A DNA stretch of 64,000 nt from Rhodococcus sp. 14-2483-1-2 (GCF_002259405.1 NZ_NPFW01000021.1:1-64000), one strand, 5' to 3'. Counted from the first letter of the stretch, positions 37,101-45,548 are shown. The notes: generated by a model from the letters alone, not told the origin. Made by a program: numbers and translations.

Positions 37101-40100
37101 CAGGCAGGCGGCGGAGCCGGCGGAACCGTCGACGCTGCTGCTCTCGGTGAGTTCACCGAACACATCACCGGCCGCGACGGCGTCCTCGCCTCCGCTGCCC
37201 GGCTGGTGCTCGAGCAGCTCGGACTCGCGGATGCGCCCAACGCACTGCTGGCCGACGATCCCGATGCCGCTCTGGTGGAGCTGGTCTCGGCCGAGCTGGG
37301 ATCCGACTGGCCTCGCCTCGTCGCCCCGGCGTTCGACGCCAAGCGCGCCGTCCTGATCGACGACCGGTGGGCCACCGCCCGTGAGGACCTGGCCAGGTTG
37401 TGGCTCGGTACCGCAGGCGATATCGCGGTCGAGTCCTTCGCCGGCGCGGGTAATGCCGCTGCGTCGCAGGCACAGTGGTGGAAGGCCAAGGCCGACTACG
37501 AGAACAAGACGGTGCTGGCCGAAACCTTCGGACGCATCGCGGACATCGCGGTCGCATCCGAGGACAAGGGTCAGTGGGCCGACGAGGTCGCAGTGGTCAC
37601 CGGCGGCAGCAAGGGCTCCATCGCAGCTGCGGTGACCGCCAAGCTGCTGGGCGGGGGAGCGACGGTCTTCGTCACCACCTCCAGGCTCGACGACGAGCGA
37701 CTCGGCTTTTACCGCAGTCTCTACCGCGACAACGCACGCAGCGGAGCGTCGCTCTGGGTGGTTCCGGCCAACATCGCGTCGTACACCGACGTCGATGCGC
37801 TCATCGAGTGGATCGGCAGCGACTTCATCGACACTGCCGGTGGCGCAAAGACTCTGGTCAAGGCCGGCGTCACACCGACGATGCTGTTCCCGTTCGCCGC
37901 ACCTCGGGTCATGGGCGAGATGTCCGACGCCGGAGCTCGCGCCGAGATGGAGATGCGCGTGCTGCTCTGGTCGGTCGAGCGCCTGATCACCGGACTGTCG
38001 AAGGTCGGCTACGACAACGACATCGACACGCACCTGCACGTGGTGCTGCCGGGATCGCCGAACCGCGGAATGTTCGGTGGCGACGGTGCCTACGGCGAAT
38101 CGAAGGCTGCACTGGATGCGGTTGTCGCCAAGTGGGGTTCGGAGAAGAACTGGGCCGAGCGGGTGTCCATCGCCCACGCTCACATCGGGTGGGTTCGCGG
38201 AACCGGCCTGATGGGTGGCAACGATCCCATCGTCGAGGCCGTCGAGGCCGAGGGTGTTCGCACCTGGTCGACCGACGAGATGGCGACCGAACTGCTCGAA
38301 CTGTGCACGCCTACCGCTCGTCGTCAGGCCGCGCAGGAGCCGATCGTCGTCGATCTCACCGGTGGATTGGCCAGCACCAAGCTCAATCTCGTCGAACTCG
38401 CTCGGGACGCGGCTGCGGCCGCCGCCGAGAAGACCGAAGAGGCATCCGACGATTCGGTGATTGCGGCACTGCCCGCACCGCCGCGGCTGTCGACGTCGAC
38501 CACCGCCCCCGCGTGGCCGACACTCGATGTCGACCCGAAGGATCTGGTTGTCATCGTCGGTGCAGGTGAGCTCGGACCGTACGGTTCGGCGCGTACCCGC
38601 TTCGAGATGGAGGTCGACGAGCAGCTCTCTGCCGCAGGCGTTCTCGAACTCGCATGGAACACCGGCCTGATTGCATGGGAGAACGATCCCAAGCCGGGTT
38701 GGTACGACATCGAGTCCGGTGACCTGGTGCCCGAGGAGGACATCGCCGACAAGTACCACGACATCGTGGTCGAGAAGTGCGGTATCCGCACCTACGGCGA
38801 CGACGGCGCGATGGTCGGCAACACCGCTCCGCTGATGACCTCGATCTTCCTCGACAACGACCTGACGTTCGTGGTCGGAACCGAGATCGATGCCCGGTCG
38901 TTCGCAGCAGCGGATCCCGAGCACACGTTGATCACGCCGGTCCCGGATTCGAGCGACTGGCAGGTCACCCGCAAGGCGGGCACCGAGATTCGCGTTCCGC
39001 GCAAGATGAAGCTCACTCGCACCGTCGGTGGGCAGATTCCGACCGGATTCGATCCCACCAAGTGGGGCATCTCGCCCGACATGGCCAGCTCGGTCGACCG
39101 TGTCGCACTGTGGAACATCGTCACCACGGTCGACGCGTTCATCTCCTCGGGCTTCAATCCGTCGGAACTGATGCGCTGGGTGCACCCCACGCTGGTGGCC
39201 AACACGCAGGGCACCGGCATGGGTGGCATGGAATCCATGCGCTCGCTGTACATCGACACCCTGCTCGGTGATGCTCGTGCGAACGACATCCTGCAGGAGG
39301 CTCTGCCGAACGTCGTTGCCGCACACGTTGTCCAGTCGTACATCGGTAGCTACGGCGCGATGGTTCACCCTGTCGCCGCCTGTGCGACCGCGGCCGTCTC
39401 CGTCGAAGAAGGCGTCGACAAGATCAAGCTGGGCAAGGCTCAGCTCGTGGTCGCCGGCGGCTTCGACGACCTGAGCACCGAAGGCATCATCGGCTTCGGT
39501 GACATGTCGGCCACCGCGGACTCGGCAGCGATGACCGCCAAGGGCATCAGCGATCGACGGTTCTCCCGGGCCAACGACCGCAGGCGCGGTGGATTCGTCG
39601 AATCCCACGGCGGCGGAACGATTCTGCTCGCTCGCGGAGACCTGGCACTCGAGATGGGCCTGCCGGTCCTCGGAGTGGTGGCCTACGCACAGTCGTACGG
39701 CGACGGAGTGCACACGTCCATCCCGGCTCCGGGACTCGGCGCGCTCAGTGCCGGGCGCGGCGGCAAGGATTCGGCGCTCGCGCTCTCGCTGAACGCCTTG
39801 GGTGTCAGTGCAGACGACGTGGCCGTGATCTCCAAGCACGACACGTCCACTGCAGCCAACGACCCGAACGAGGCGGAACTGCACACTCGCCTCGCCAAGG
39901 CCATCGGCCGTTCGGACGGCGCTCCGTTGTTCGTCGTCTCGCAGAAGAGCCTCACCGGACACTCGAAGGGTGGAGCGGCTGCCTGGCAGCTGATCGGCCT
40001 GTGCCAGGTGCTGGCCAACGGCGTCATCCCGCCGAACCGCAGCCTCGACTGCGTCGACGACAAGATGACCGCGTTCGAGCATCTGGTGTGGGCACGGGAG

Positions 40101-40463
40101 CCGCTGCGCTTCGGTGACTCGGTGCCGCTCAAGGCAGGTCTGCTTACCTCCCTCGGGTTCGGTCACGTGTCCGGACTCATCGCTCTGGTGCACCCGCAGG
40201 CATTCCTCGAGGCCGTTCCGGCGGAACGGCGTGCGGAGTACATCGCCACGGCGAACGAGCGCCGAATCGCCGGTCAGCGCAGGCTGATCTCCGCGATGGT
40301 GGGAGGAGACTCCCTCTACGAGCGGCCCGACGATCGACGGCTCGGACATGACGGGACGCCGGCCAAGGCGTCACGCGAACTGGAGGCAAACGTGTTGCTC
40401 AACGAGTCCGCTCGCCTCGGCGAGGGCGATGTCTACTCCTCCGGTTTGCCGGGTGCCATCTGA
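31164..40463 (+). CDS. fas: Type I fatty acid synthase (FAS-I)
   Basis: Single-chain multifunctional synthase making C16-C26 acyl-CoA, about 3,099 residues (M. tuberculosis Fas is about 3,070). Domain order: acetyltransferase (GHSQG, Ser164); enoyl reductase (ILLAGMTPTTVDAKIV, ~435); hot-dog dehydratase (AFAQVSGDHNPIHTSD, ~1245); malonyl/palmitoyl transferase (GHSVGEYNAL, Ser1465); acyl carrier (GVSSRRNQLL, Ser1836/1837, after an Ala/Pro linker); ketoreductase (VTGGSKGS, ~2146); ketosynthase (HPVAACATAAVS, Cys2740). Start TTG 31164 (MTINEST) is chosen because it aligns with mycobacterial MTI- starts and has GAGAGGA upstream; the frame continues open to 31023 without similarity. acpS overlaps its end by one base. 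Confidence 0.97.
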   Translation: MTINESTPSHGRGSRSSGNADKSPRSNGGSRTLADRFAAGEPYALAFGGQGAPWLSSLEELARDSALEPELTDLVNEAAVTLAPVADELLVVRSVGFDPIGWMLEQDLADDDTAGSYGPSEAALTSAAVSLPGVFLTQVAALRALKLQGLDPAQTPPVKVVGHSQGLIAAESVAADGAQDASFLAIAQLVGAAAGLVGRRRGIIGAGDRAPMVSVANVEPARLQAIIAELAIDGAPERSAALAIRNGRRRVVLSGPPAQLARVQEKCEQIAAEEERERDAKKRGGAVFAPVFEQLPVEIGFHHPALADAVELVSAWAQRCGLDVELARDLAQKILVDSVDWVDAIDGVVDAGADWILDLGPGDLLTRMTTPALRGQGVGIIAASSRGGHRNLLTPGAAPEVQPAWSAFAPTPVTLPDGRVVVETSFTKMTGRSPILLAGMTPTTVDAKIVAAAANAGHWAELAGGGQVTEDIFTDRVAELSTLLEPGRAIQFNSLFLDPYLWKLQLGGRRIVQRARAAGAAIDGVVVTAGIPELEEAVALIEELSEAGISYVSFKPGTVAQIRAVIRIANEVPSYQVNVHIEGGRAGGHHSWEDLDDLLLTTYAELRSRPNLVVCVGGGIGTPERAAEYLTGTWSAVHGYPKMPLDGILVGTAAMATLEATTAPEVKQLLVDTPGTPDWVGAGTANGGMASGRSQLGADIHEIDNAASRCGRLLDEVAGNADAVAERRDEIIAALDGTAKPFFGDVAEMTYQQWLVRYLDLAIGTDSRSDFDCGGEFTDAVSEARESVWLDVTWRTRFLEMLQRAEARLHPVDRGPIPTLFADAEVLERPRAALKSLLAQFPDAADVVLHPADITFFTSLCRMPGKPVNFVPVVDGDVRRWWRSDSLWQAHDARYSADQVCIIPGTVAVAGITRVDEPVGELLNRFEKATADQLLAEGVEPTAIASRRHAEIAPGLLGIVLAAPDVTWASRMTQNPVARLGDPAEWTVESETVAAHPQTGSSLTVLDAEHVELLVPLAPGKEVRIRLTVPASTIDGGAPVVTAQDAQQAMSALLGVAAGQELPAVKGGVARLNIAWIPDLIADHAGVTGSGLPDSLTVSGKAVPDVLVGACWPAVFAVLGATRNAEGIDVIEGMLDLVHLDHSVNLVGELPTDTSILVVKAAAGEVLDTDLGRVVEVTVEIGAMLGEGLDAPAVATLVERFAIRGRTGKGELVDPARAGGSVSADAQDTPRRRRRQATIVAPRNMAAFAQVSGDHNPIHTSDAAALLAGLGSPIVHGMWLSAAAQQTVTAVDHADTKTPPRRLTAWTARFLGMVRPGAEIDVRVDRTGFDQGAELIEVSCRVAGELVMVATARTAPPKTVYAFPGQGIQRAGMGLDARARSKAAREVWERADKHTRSALGFSILAVVRDNPTSLKARGVTHKHPDGVLHLTQFTQVAMAVLGVAQVAELRESGAFVENSILAGHSVGEYNALAAVAGVLPLEAVLEVVFQRGSAMHALVPRDASGRSDYRMAAIRPSQIGLADQDVQGFVAGVAEESGEFLEIVNLNLRGSQYAIAGTVAGLGELEKKIAIRRAEFGGKAAYIMVPGIDVPFHSTVLRGGVDDFRNRLETLLPEQIDPAILVGRYIPNLVPKPFSLNREFVQEIADLVPSEPLNTVLAEFDSWAARPSALCRVILTELLAWQFASPVRWIETQDLLFADESDGGMGVERFVEIGLGATPTVANLASQTLKLPGRFGHPVEVLNLEREAAIIYGTDTDPAPADEEESTPVEAAAPAAAAAPASAPAPAAAPSGGPRPDDIAFVAADATKILIGLWTKLQLDQIGPADTIEALCDGVSSRRNQLLVDLGSELSLGAIDGAADADMGALSGTVNKLARTYKPFGPVLSDSINDHLRKVFGPSGRRPASIADRVKKTWELGDGWAHHVTAEVALGTRDGASVRGGALGGLADGALADGNAVDNVIDAAVAAVAARRGVAVSMPQAGGGAGGTVDAAALGEFTEHITGRDGVLASAARLVLEQLGLADAPNALLADDPDAALVELVSAELGSDWPRLVAPAFDAKRAVLIDDRWATAREDLARLWLGTAGDIAVESFAGAGNAAASQAQWWKAKADYENKTVLAETFGRIADIAVASEDKGQWADEVAVVTGGSKGSIAAAVTAKLLGGGATVFVTTSRLDDERLGFYRSLYRDNARSGASLWVVPANIASYTDVDALIEWIGSDFIDTAGGAKTLVKAGVTPTMLFPFAAPRVMGEMSDAGARAEMEMRVLLWSVERLITGLSKVGYDNDIDTHLHVVLPGSPNRGMFGGDGAYGESKAALDAVVAKWGSEKNWAERVSIAHAHIGWVRGTGLMGGNDPIVEAVEAEGVRTWSTDEMATELLELCTPTARRQAAQEPIVVDLTGGLASTKLNLVELARDAAAAAAEKTEEASDDSVIAALPAPPRLSTSTTAPAWPTLDVDPKDLVVIVGAGELGPYGSARTRFEMEVDEQLSAAGVLELAWNTGLIAWENDPKPGWYDIESGDLVPEEDIADKYHDIVVEKCGIRTYGDDGAMVGNTAPLMTSIFLDNDLTFVVGTEIDARSFAAADPEHTLITPVPDSSDWQVTRKAGTEIRVPRKMKLTRTVGGQIPTGFDPTKWGISPDMASSVDRVALWNIVTTVDAFISSGFNPSELMRWVHPTLVANTQGTGMGGMESMRSLYIDTLLGDARANDILQEALPNVVAAHVVQSYIGSYGAMVHPVAACATAAVSVEEGVDKIKLGKAQLVVAGGFDDLSTEGIIGFGDMSATADSAAMTAKGISDRRFSRANDRRRGGFVESHGGGTILLARGDLALEMGLPVLGVVAYAQSYGDGVHTSIPAPGLGALSAGRGGKDSALALSLNALGVSADDVAVISKHDTSTAANDPNEAELHTRLAKAIGRSDGAPLFVVSQKSLTGHSKGGAAAWQLIGLCQVLANGVIPPNRSLDCVDDKMTAFEHLVWAREPLRFGDSVPLKAGLLTSLGFGHVSGLIALVHPQAFLEAVPAERRAEYIATANERRIAGQRRLISAMVGGDSLYERPDDRRLGHDGTPAKASRELEANVLLNESARLGEGDVYSSGLPGAI

Positions 40464-40855
40464 TGGCGATCCTGGGAGTGGGTTTCGACCTGGTGACGGT
40501 GTCCGACTTCGCCGAGCAGATGGAGAAGGTCGGCACGACGATGATCCGCGACAGCTTCACCGCGGGCGAGCGGCGTCATGCCGCGACGAAGAGTTCCGAC
40601 CCGACCCGCCACTACGCAGCACGGTGGGCCGCCAAGGAAGCAGTGCTGAAGGCATGGGCGACATCGCGATTCGCTCGGCCGCCGCAGATCGGTGACAACC
40701 CGTATCCGTTGATCGAGGTCGTCAACGATGCGTGGGGCCGGCCGTCCATCAAATTGCACGGGATGGCGCAGGAGTTCCTGCCGACGGTGAAGATTCACCT
40801 GTCGCTCACGCACGACGGCGACATCGCCGCCGCGGTGGCAATTCTGGAGGAGTGA
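40463..40855 (+). CDS. acpS: Holo-[acyl-carrier-protein] synthase
   Basis: Transfers phosphopantetheine to the FAS-I carrier domain. The 130 residues include LGVGFDLVTVSDFAEQM near the start (metal Asp), RHYAARWAAKEAVLKAW in the middle (metal Glu and Lys) and HLSLTHDGDIAAAVAIL at the end. Its ATG shares one base with the fas stop (TGATG), giving tight coupling, as with Rv2523c/Rv2524c. Confidence 0.96.
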   Translation: MAILGVGFDLVTVSDFAEQMEKVGTTMIRDSFTAGERRHAATKSSDPTRHYAARWAAKEAVLKAWATSRFARPPQIGDNPYPLIEVVNDAWGRPSIKLHGMAQEFLPTVKIHLSLTHDGDIAAAVAILEE

Positions 40856-40875
40856 GTTCGCTCCGAAAACGAGTC

Positions 40876-40908
40876 AGGCCCGTCCGATCCAGGTGATCGG
40901 GCGGGCCT
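40876..40908. terminator. Bidirectional terminator between acpS and TetR gene
   Basis: Fourteen-pair stem (40876-40889 with 40895-40908, one G-T wobble) with the loop CAGGT, followed by TTTCGTC. It lies between the acpS stop (40855) and the convergent TetR stop (40933), so it can serve both. Confidence 0.85.
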
Positions 40909-40932
40909 TTCGTCTGTGCGGGCTCGGGTTGC

Positions 40933-41652
40933 TCAGCCTTGCTCGTTCTCGCTCGCCGAGCCACCGGAACGCCTGCTCTCTTTCTCTGCGACGAGCAGAT
41001 AGGCCATCATGATGCGTTTGAGCTCGGCGACGGCGTCCTCGTGGCTCTGGCCGTCCTGCACGGAGAAGTTGAGCATCGAGTAGACGATGTGCACCAACAC
41101 CTGGGCCATGAGGTTGCGGCGATGCCGAGGCGTGCGGGGAGTCAGCGGTCCGAGCATGCGCGAGACCTGCTCGGCGAACTCCCGCTCGTGAATCACCCCG
41201 GTTGCGCGCGTCGACGGTGTCGACTGCATGGCGAGCCACACTTCACGGCGAGACGGATCGGTCATCCACATGCCGGCCATGTGGTCGACGAAGTTGTTGA
41301 GGAACCGCACCCAATCCAGAGATGGGACCTCGCCGTCGAACTCGGCGAGTTCCTGTTGCACCCCCACGAGGTCCTGGCGGTTGAGCTCGCAGACGATGAC
41401 GTACTTGTTGGCGAAGAACTGGTACAGCGTTCCTATCGGGAGTTCGGCGCGCGACGCGACTTCCTCGCAGGTGAACGACTCGAAACCCACGTCACTGAGC
41501 AGCTCGCGTGAGGCCTGCAGCAGCGCATCGAACTTGCGCTGGCTCCGCTCCTGGGTCGGACGTCGTCGCGGCATGAGCTCCTGAGTCTGTGCCGTCGACT
41601 CGAGCGCGGCGTCGAGACGGCGCGAGGACTGGGCACGAGCAGAGGATTCCAC
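40933..41652 (-). CDS. TetR/AcrR-family transcriptional regulator
   Basis: Up to 239 residues from GTG 41652; an internal ATG at 41574 (MPRRRPTQERSQ) with AGGAG just upstream gives a more typical 213. The HTH is FDALLQASRELLSDVGFESF then CEEVASRAELPIGTLYQFFA. The C-terminal domain is helical. It is convergent with acpS. It does not resemble my recollection of the fas activator FasR, so its target is open; lipid metabolism is suggested only by position. Confidence 0.88.
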   Translation of the reverse strand: MESSARAQSSRRLDAALESTAQTQELMPRRRPTQERSQRKFDALLQASRELLSDVGFESFTCEEVASRAELPIGTLYQFFANKYVIVCELNRQDLVGVQQELAEFDGEVPSLDWVRFLNNFVDHMAGMWMTDPSRREVWLAMQSTPSTRATGVIHEREFAEQVSRMLGPLTPRTPRHRRNLMAQVLVHIVYSMLNFSVQDGQSHEDAVAELKRIMMAYLLVAEKESRRSGGSASENEQG

Positions 41653-41954
41653 CCGGTCAGGCTATCCGGCGAGAGCGCTCGTTATCCACAACGGTCCGGT
41701 AGGTCACGTCCGCAGTCTCCGGTTCCGGGTCGGAGACGTGGGTTTCAGCCGGAGGTTTCGAAGAAACCTGGGGTCGACGACAATTGCTGGTTCCCATTGC
41801 TGTGACAAACTCCAAGACGGATCTGGACCAATTTAACCGTCAACAGGTATGGTTCAGGTAACAGAATCAAATTCCGTGCAGGGTGCTCGTCGTTCGGATC
41901 CGCTGGATGACGTTCATGGTCGGGTGCCTCCACCCTGAGCACAGGGAGACTGCC
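41653..41954. other. Divergent intergenic region with two hairpins
   Basis: About 300 bp between the TetR gene and the rightward gene at 41955. There are two perfect 7-bp hairpins: GTCTCCG/CGGAGAC (41715-41721 with 41731-41737) and AGGTTTC/GAAACCT (41753-41759 with 41763-41769, GAA loop). The stretch 41800-41880 is AT-richer and probably holds the rightward promoter. No gene seen. Confidence 0.5.
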
Positions 41955-43346
41955 ATGGCAACCATTGGTATAGCGATCGAATCTGGCTCGATGCAGACGA
42001 TTCTTGTCGAGCCGGCCTCAGGCGAGGTTCTCGCCGATCGGACGACGCCACTCGACCCAGACGCGGCCACTGTACTGACCGAAGCGATCGAGATCATGCG
42101 TGCCGAGGCCGCGACCCTCGACGCCGACGTCGACGCAGTGGGCGTGGTGTATCGAACCGAAACCGAGCGCGCCGAGTTCGCAGCAGCCCTGGGGGACGAA
42201 TCCGCGGTGCTGTCGTCCGCGTCCGAGTCGTTCCTCGGCTGGCTCGCAACCTCGAAGGAGTTCGCCGACGCGAAGACCGTCCTTCTGTACTACATGGGCG
42301 AGGCGGGCGTCTCCATCTCTCTCGCCGACGCAGCCGACGCCTCGATCACTCCGGCGAAGACTGCTGCGCTGGACTCCATGTCGCCCGAGCGAATCGGCAG
42401 CACCATTCCACTGGCGTGGGAAGTGGTGGATCAATCCGGCAAGAAGCCCGAGTTCGTGGCCCTGTTCGGTGACTCGTCGAGTAGTCGAGACCTGGTCGAC
42501 ATCCTGTCCCTCGGGCTCGGCGTTGCCGTCGTACGCGTGGGTGCTGCGGACCAGGTCGCGGCGCGAGGAGCTGCGCTGCTGGCACGTCGGGACGAGCCGG
42601 CAGTGGTGGCCGCTGCGCCGGCTGCATCGGCGATCGCCGACTCGACGTCGGTCGAAGCCGCGGACGCCGAGGTCGTCGCAGCCGACGAGGCCGATGCCGA
42701 GATTGCCGACGCCGAAATTGCGGACGCCGAACCCGAGGCCGAGGAGACCGTCGAGGTAACGAAGGCTGCGGATCTCGACACGGCGGTAACGCCGCTTCCG
42801 GTGCCCGCAGTGCTTTCGGTTGCAGGCGCGAAGCCGGCCCGGTCGGCAGGATCCGGACGCAAGCTCGTGCTCGCCGCAGTGCTGCTGGCCGGGGTGCTCT
42901 CCGCAGGTGTCGCGGTCGCTGCGACGTTGCCGGGTGAATCCGAGACGACTGCAGAGCAGAGCGTCGATCGACGCGATGCCGGTGCGGATCTGGCGGGGGC
43001 AACCAGGCAGGCGGATCCGACGACGTCCGATCCCGTTGCGGTGGTGGTGCCGCCGGTGCCGGCCGTTGTGCCGCCGCTCGAGACGATTCCCCCGACAGTG
43101 GACGCATCGACAGTTGCCGAGCCTGCACCGACGACCCAGGCCTGGGCAACGCAGGATCCGCCACGTCCGGCTGCCGAAGCCCCGCAGCCGGCACCTGCAC
43201 CGACCAGGGTGGATCCGCCACAGTTCACCGTTCCTGTTCCCGTTCCTGAGCCGGGCAAGTCACCCGAACAGCTCGAGCAGGAAGCGTGGGACCGGCACTG
43301 GCAACAGACGGGGCAGTGGTTCGAGCAGGAGTTCTCCGGCGGCTGA
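41955..43346 (+). CDS. Membrane protein, actin/Hsp70-like N-terminus, Pro-rich tail
   Basis: Protein of 463 residues from ATG 41955 with AGGGAG upstream. Residues ~1-210 begin MATIGIAIESGSMQTILVEP, reminiscent of the first phosphate loop of actin/Hsp70-fold proteins, and contain Asp/Ala-rich strands. A long acidic Ala/Glu/Asp linker with a short repeat (DAEIADAEIADAE) follows. One transmembrane helix is present (LVLAAVLLAGVLSAGVAVAA, ~315-334). Beyond it lies an external Pro/Val/Thr-rich region and a C-terminal WDRHWQQTGQWFEQEF. Related proteins are known in mycobacteria and rhodococci without assigned function. Nucleotide binding is not demonstrated. Confidence 0.75.
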   Translation: MATIGIAIESGSMQTILVEPASGEVLADRTTPLDPDAATVLTEAIEIMRAEAATLDADVDAVGVVYRTETERAEFAAALGDESAVLSSASESFLGWLATSKEFADAKTVLLYYMGEAGVSISLADAADASITPAKTAALDSMSPERIGSTIPLAWEVVDQSGKKPEFVALFGDSSSSRDLVDILSLGLGVAVVRVGAADQVAARGAALLARRDEPAVVAAAPAASAIADSTSVEAADAEVVAADEADAEIADAEIADAEPEAEETVEVTKAADLDTAVTPLPVPAVLSVAGAKPARSAGSGRKLVLAAVLLAGVLSAGVAVAATLPGESETTAEQSVDRRDAGADLAGATRQADPTTSDPVAVVVPPVPAVVPPLETIPPTVDASTVAEPAPTTQAWATQDPPRPAAEAPQPAPAPTRVDPPQFTVPVPVPEPGKSPEQLEQEAWDRHWQQTGQWFEQEFSGG

Positions 43347-43407
43347 CGGTGACGAGTGATGACAGACTGGCTACGGCCCGTCTGTCATTTTCTCGTTTGG
43401 AGGATTC

Positions 43408-44772
43408 ATGCCCGCCGATGCGCGACCCGTCGACGTTCGATCTGCAATCGCATCGCAGATGCCCCGAGCGAAATCGGAGTTGGCAGAGTTGGTCCGGTTC
43501 GCCTCGGTGCACGATCCCCGGCAGTTTCCGGTCGAGGAATGCACGGGTGCGGCGCAGTGGGTGCAACGGGCCTTCGTCGACGCAGGCATTCCCGACGTCC
43601 AACTGATCGAGACGGTCGACGGCTCTCTGGCGGTGGTCGGTTCGCGGCCGGCTCGCGCGGGAGCGCCGACCGTTCTGCTGTACTCGCACTACGACGTTCA
43701 ACCTCCGGGTGACGGATCACTCTGGGACACCGAGCCTTTCGATCTGACCGAACGGAACGGTCGTTGGTACGGGCGGGGTTCGGCGGACTGCAAGGGCAAC
43801 GTGATCATGCATCTGCTGGCGCTACGGGCGCTGGGGGAGTCGCTCGAGGTCGGCGTGCGGATCGTCTGTGAGGGTTCGGAGGAGATGGGCACCGGCGGGT
43901 TGGAAGCGCTCGTGGAGCAGCGCCCCGAACTGTTTTCGGCAGACATGGTGGTCATCGCCGATACCGGCAACGCGAAGGTGGGTCTACCGACGGTCACCAC
44001 CACGCTCCGCGGTATCGCGAACGTCGTAGTGTATGTGGAAACCCTTGCCGGAGAAGTGCACTCGGGCATGTACGGCGGGCCAGCGCCCGATGCTCTCGCC
44101 GCGTTGGTGCAGGTGCTCTCGACGTTGCGCAACGAGCAGGGCGACACCGTGGTCGACGGACTGGACGGAACGCAGACCTGGGACGGGGTCGAGTACGACG
44201 CCCAGCAGTTCCGTGCCGATGCCGGCGTGCTCGATGGCGTCGGGCTCGCGGGTTCGGGCTCGGTGGCCGAGGCGGTGTGGGCGCGGCCTGCTCTGACGAT
44301 TCTGGGGATCGACTGCCCACCGGTCGTGGGTTCGGCTGCTGCGATCTCGCCTCGTGCGTCGGCACGGCTCAATTTGCGGGTGCCGCCGGGAATGGAACCG
44401 CAGCGGGCTCAGGATGCGTTGGTGGCTCACCTGGAGGCGCGTACGCCATGGAATGCGCGGGTCACCGTCGAGCGTGAGGCGATCGGGTCGCCGTTTCGGG
44501 CCAGAACCGACGGGCCGGGTTACGCGGCGCTGTCCGAGGCGTTGGAGGAGGCCTTCGGGCATCCCATGGGGACGGCGGGGCAGGGCGGGTCCATTCCGCT
44601 GTGCAACGCGTTGGCTCAGGTGCTGCCGGACGCCGAAATCGTGCTGATGGGCGTCGAGGAACCTCGGTGCCGGATCCACGCTCCCAACGAGAGCGTGGAC
44701 CCGACGGAAATCGAGAAGATGGCCGTCGCGGAGGCGTTGTTCCTGCAGCGGTTGGCCGGCTCGGACGAGTGA
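43408..44772 (+). CDS. M20-family dipeptidase/carboxypeptidase
   Basis: Dinuclear zinc peptidase of 454 residues. The first metal His and catalytic Asp are in VLLYSHYDVQPPG, the bridging Asp in WYGRGSADCKGNVIMH and the general-base Glu pair in IVCEGSEEMGTGG. A further metal Asp is in MVVIADTGN, and a C-terminal His in CRIHAPNESVD completes the set. It corresponds to Rv2522c, next to bcp and acpS as in M. tuberculosis. Natural substrate unknown. Confidence 0.92.
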   Translation: MPADARPVDVRSAIASQMPRAKSELAELVRFASVHDPRQFPVEECTGAAQWVQRAFVDAGIPDVQLIETVDGSLAVVGSRPARAGAPTVLLYSHYDVQPPGDGSLWDTEPFDLTERNGRWYGRGSADCKGNVIMHLLALRALGESLEVGVRIVCEGSEEMGTGGLEALVEQRPELFSADMVVIADTGNAKVGLPTVTTTLRGIANVVVYVETLAGEVHSGMYGGPAPDALAALVQVLSTLRNEQGDTVVDGLDGTQTWDGVEYDAQQFRADAGVLDGVGLAGSGSVAEAVWARPALTILGIDCPPVVGSAAAISPRASARLNLRVPPGMEPQRAQDALVAHLEARTPWNARVTVEREAIGSPFRARTDGPGYAALSEALEEAFGHPMGTAGQGGSIPLCNALAQVLPDAEIVLMGVEEPRCRIHAPNESVDPTEIEKMAVAEALFLQRLAGSDE

Positions 44773-44776
44773 GGTC

Positions 44777-45250
44777 TCAGACCGCTAGATCGCGGCGGAG
44801 CTTGGCGACGTGGCCGGTGGCGCGGACGTTGTACTGCGCCACCTCGATCTTGCCTGCTTCGTCGACGAGGAACGTGGAGCGGATGACGCCCTCGTAGACC
44901 TTGCCGTAGTTCTTCTTCTCCCCGAATGCGCCCCACGCCTGCAGGGTCGTCTTCTCCTCGTCGGAGAGCAGCGGGAACGTCAGCTCTTCCTTGTCGCGGA
45001 ACTTGGCGAGCTTGGCCGGCTTGTCGGGGGAGATGCCGATGACCTCGAGGCCTTCGCCGTTGAGCTCGGCGAGACTGTCGCGGAAGTCGCAGGCCTGCTT
45101 GGTGCAGCCCGGGGTGCTCGCGGCGGGGTAGAAGTACACGATCACCTTCTTGCCTGCGTAGTCGGCGAGAGAGACGTCGTTGCCGTCGGCATCGGGCAGG
45201 GTGAACGCCGGAGCGGTGTTGCCCGGCTCGAGCTTGCTGTATTCGGTCAC
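44777..45250 (-). CDS. bcp: Thioredoxin-dependent peroxiredoxin (Bcp/PrxQ)
   Basis: Reduces hydroperoxides. The 157 residues carry the peroxidatic Cys49 in AASTPGCTKQACDFRD and the resolving Cys54, the 2-Cys alpha-helical PrxQ arrangement. The start context is MTEYSKLEPGNTAPAFTLPD. It corresponds to Rv2521 and converges on the M20 peptidase with a 4-bp gap. Confidence 0.95.
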   Translation of the reverse strand: MTEYSKLEPGNTAPAFTLPDADGNDVSLADYAGKKVIVYFYPAASTPGCTKQACDFRDSLAELNGEGLEVIGISPDKPAKLAKFRDKEELTFPLLSDEEKTTLQAWGAFGEKKNYGKVYEGVIRSTFLVDEAGKIEVAQYNVRATGHVAKLRRDLAV

Positions 45251-45326
45251 CGCACGAGAGTATCGAAATATCGTCGTGCTCTAGGCTCGACTGCGACCGA
45301 GACTATTTGCAACAGCTGGAGGACAC

Positions 45327-45548
45327 GTGGCCAAGGACACCGACCGAATCGAGCGCGAGATCGAGGCCGCTCGCAATCAGCTCGCCAGCACCCTGGACGA
45401 GCTGAGCGTCCGTGCCAGCCCCAAGAACATCGTCGCCAACACCAAGCAGTCCGTGGTGGCCAAGCTCAACGAGCCGGCAGTGAAGTTCACCCTCCTCGGA
45501 GTGGGCGCAGTGGTGGCAGTTCTCGTGGTTCGCAGGATCTTCAACTGA
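45327..45548 (+). CDS. DUF3618 small membrane-anchored protein
   Basis: Protein of 73 residues from GTG 45327 with GGAGG upstream (near 45317). The N-terminal amphipathic helix DRIEREIEAARNQLASTLDE is the DUF3618 signature. One C-terminal helix (FTLLGVGAVVAVLVVRRIF) anchors it. It corresponds to Rv2520c. Function unknown. Confidence 0.88.
   Translation: MAKDTDRIEREIEAARNQLASTLDELSVRASPKNIVANTKQSVVAKLNEPAVKFTLLGVGAVVAVLVVRRIFN

Noticed and set aside
40933..41652. Identification of the TetR gene as FasR, the fas activator
   Set aside because: The position near fas is suggestive, but the sequence does not resemble the FasR N-terminus I recall, and FasR is encoded elsewhere in M. tuberculosis. 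Left as a generic TetR regulator.
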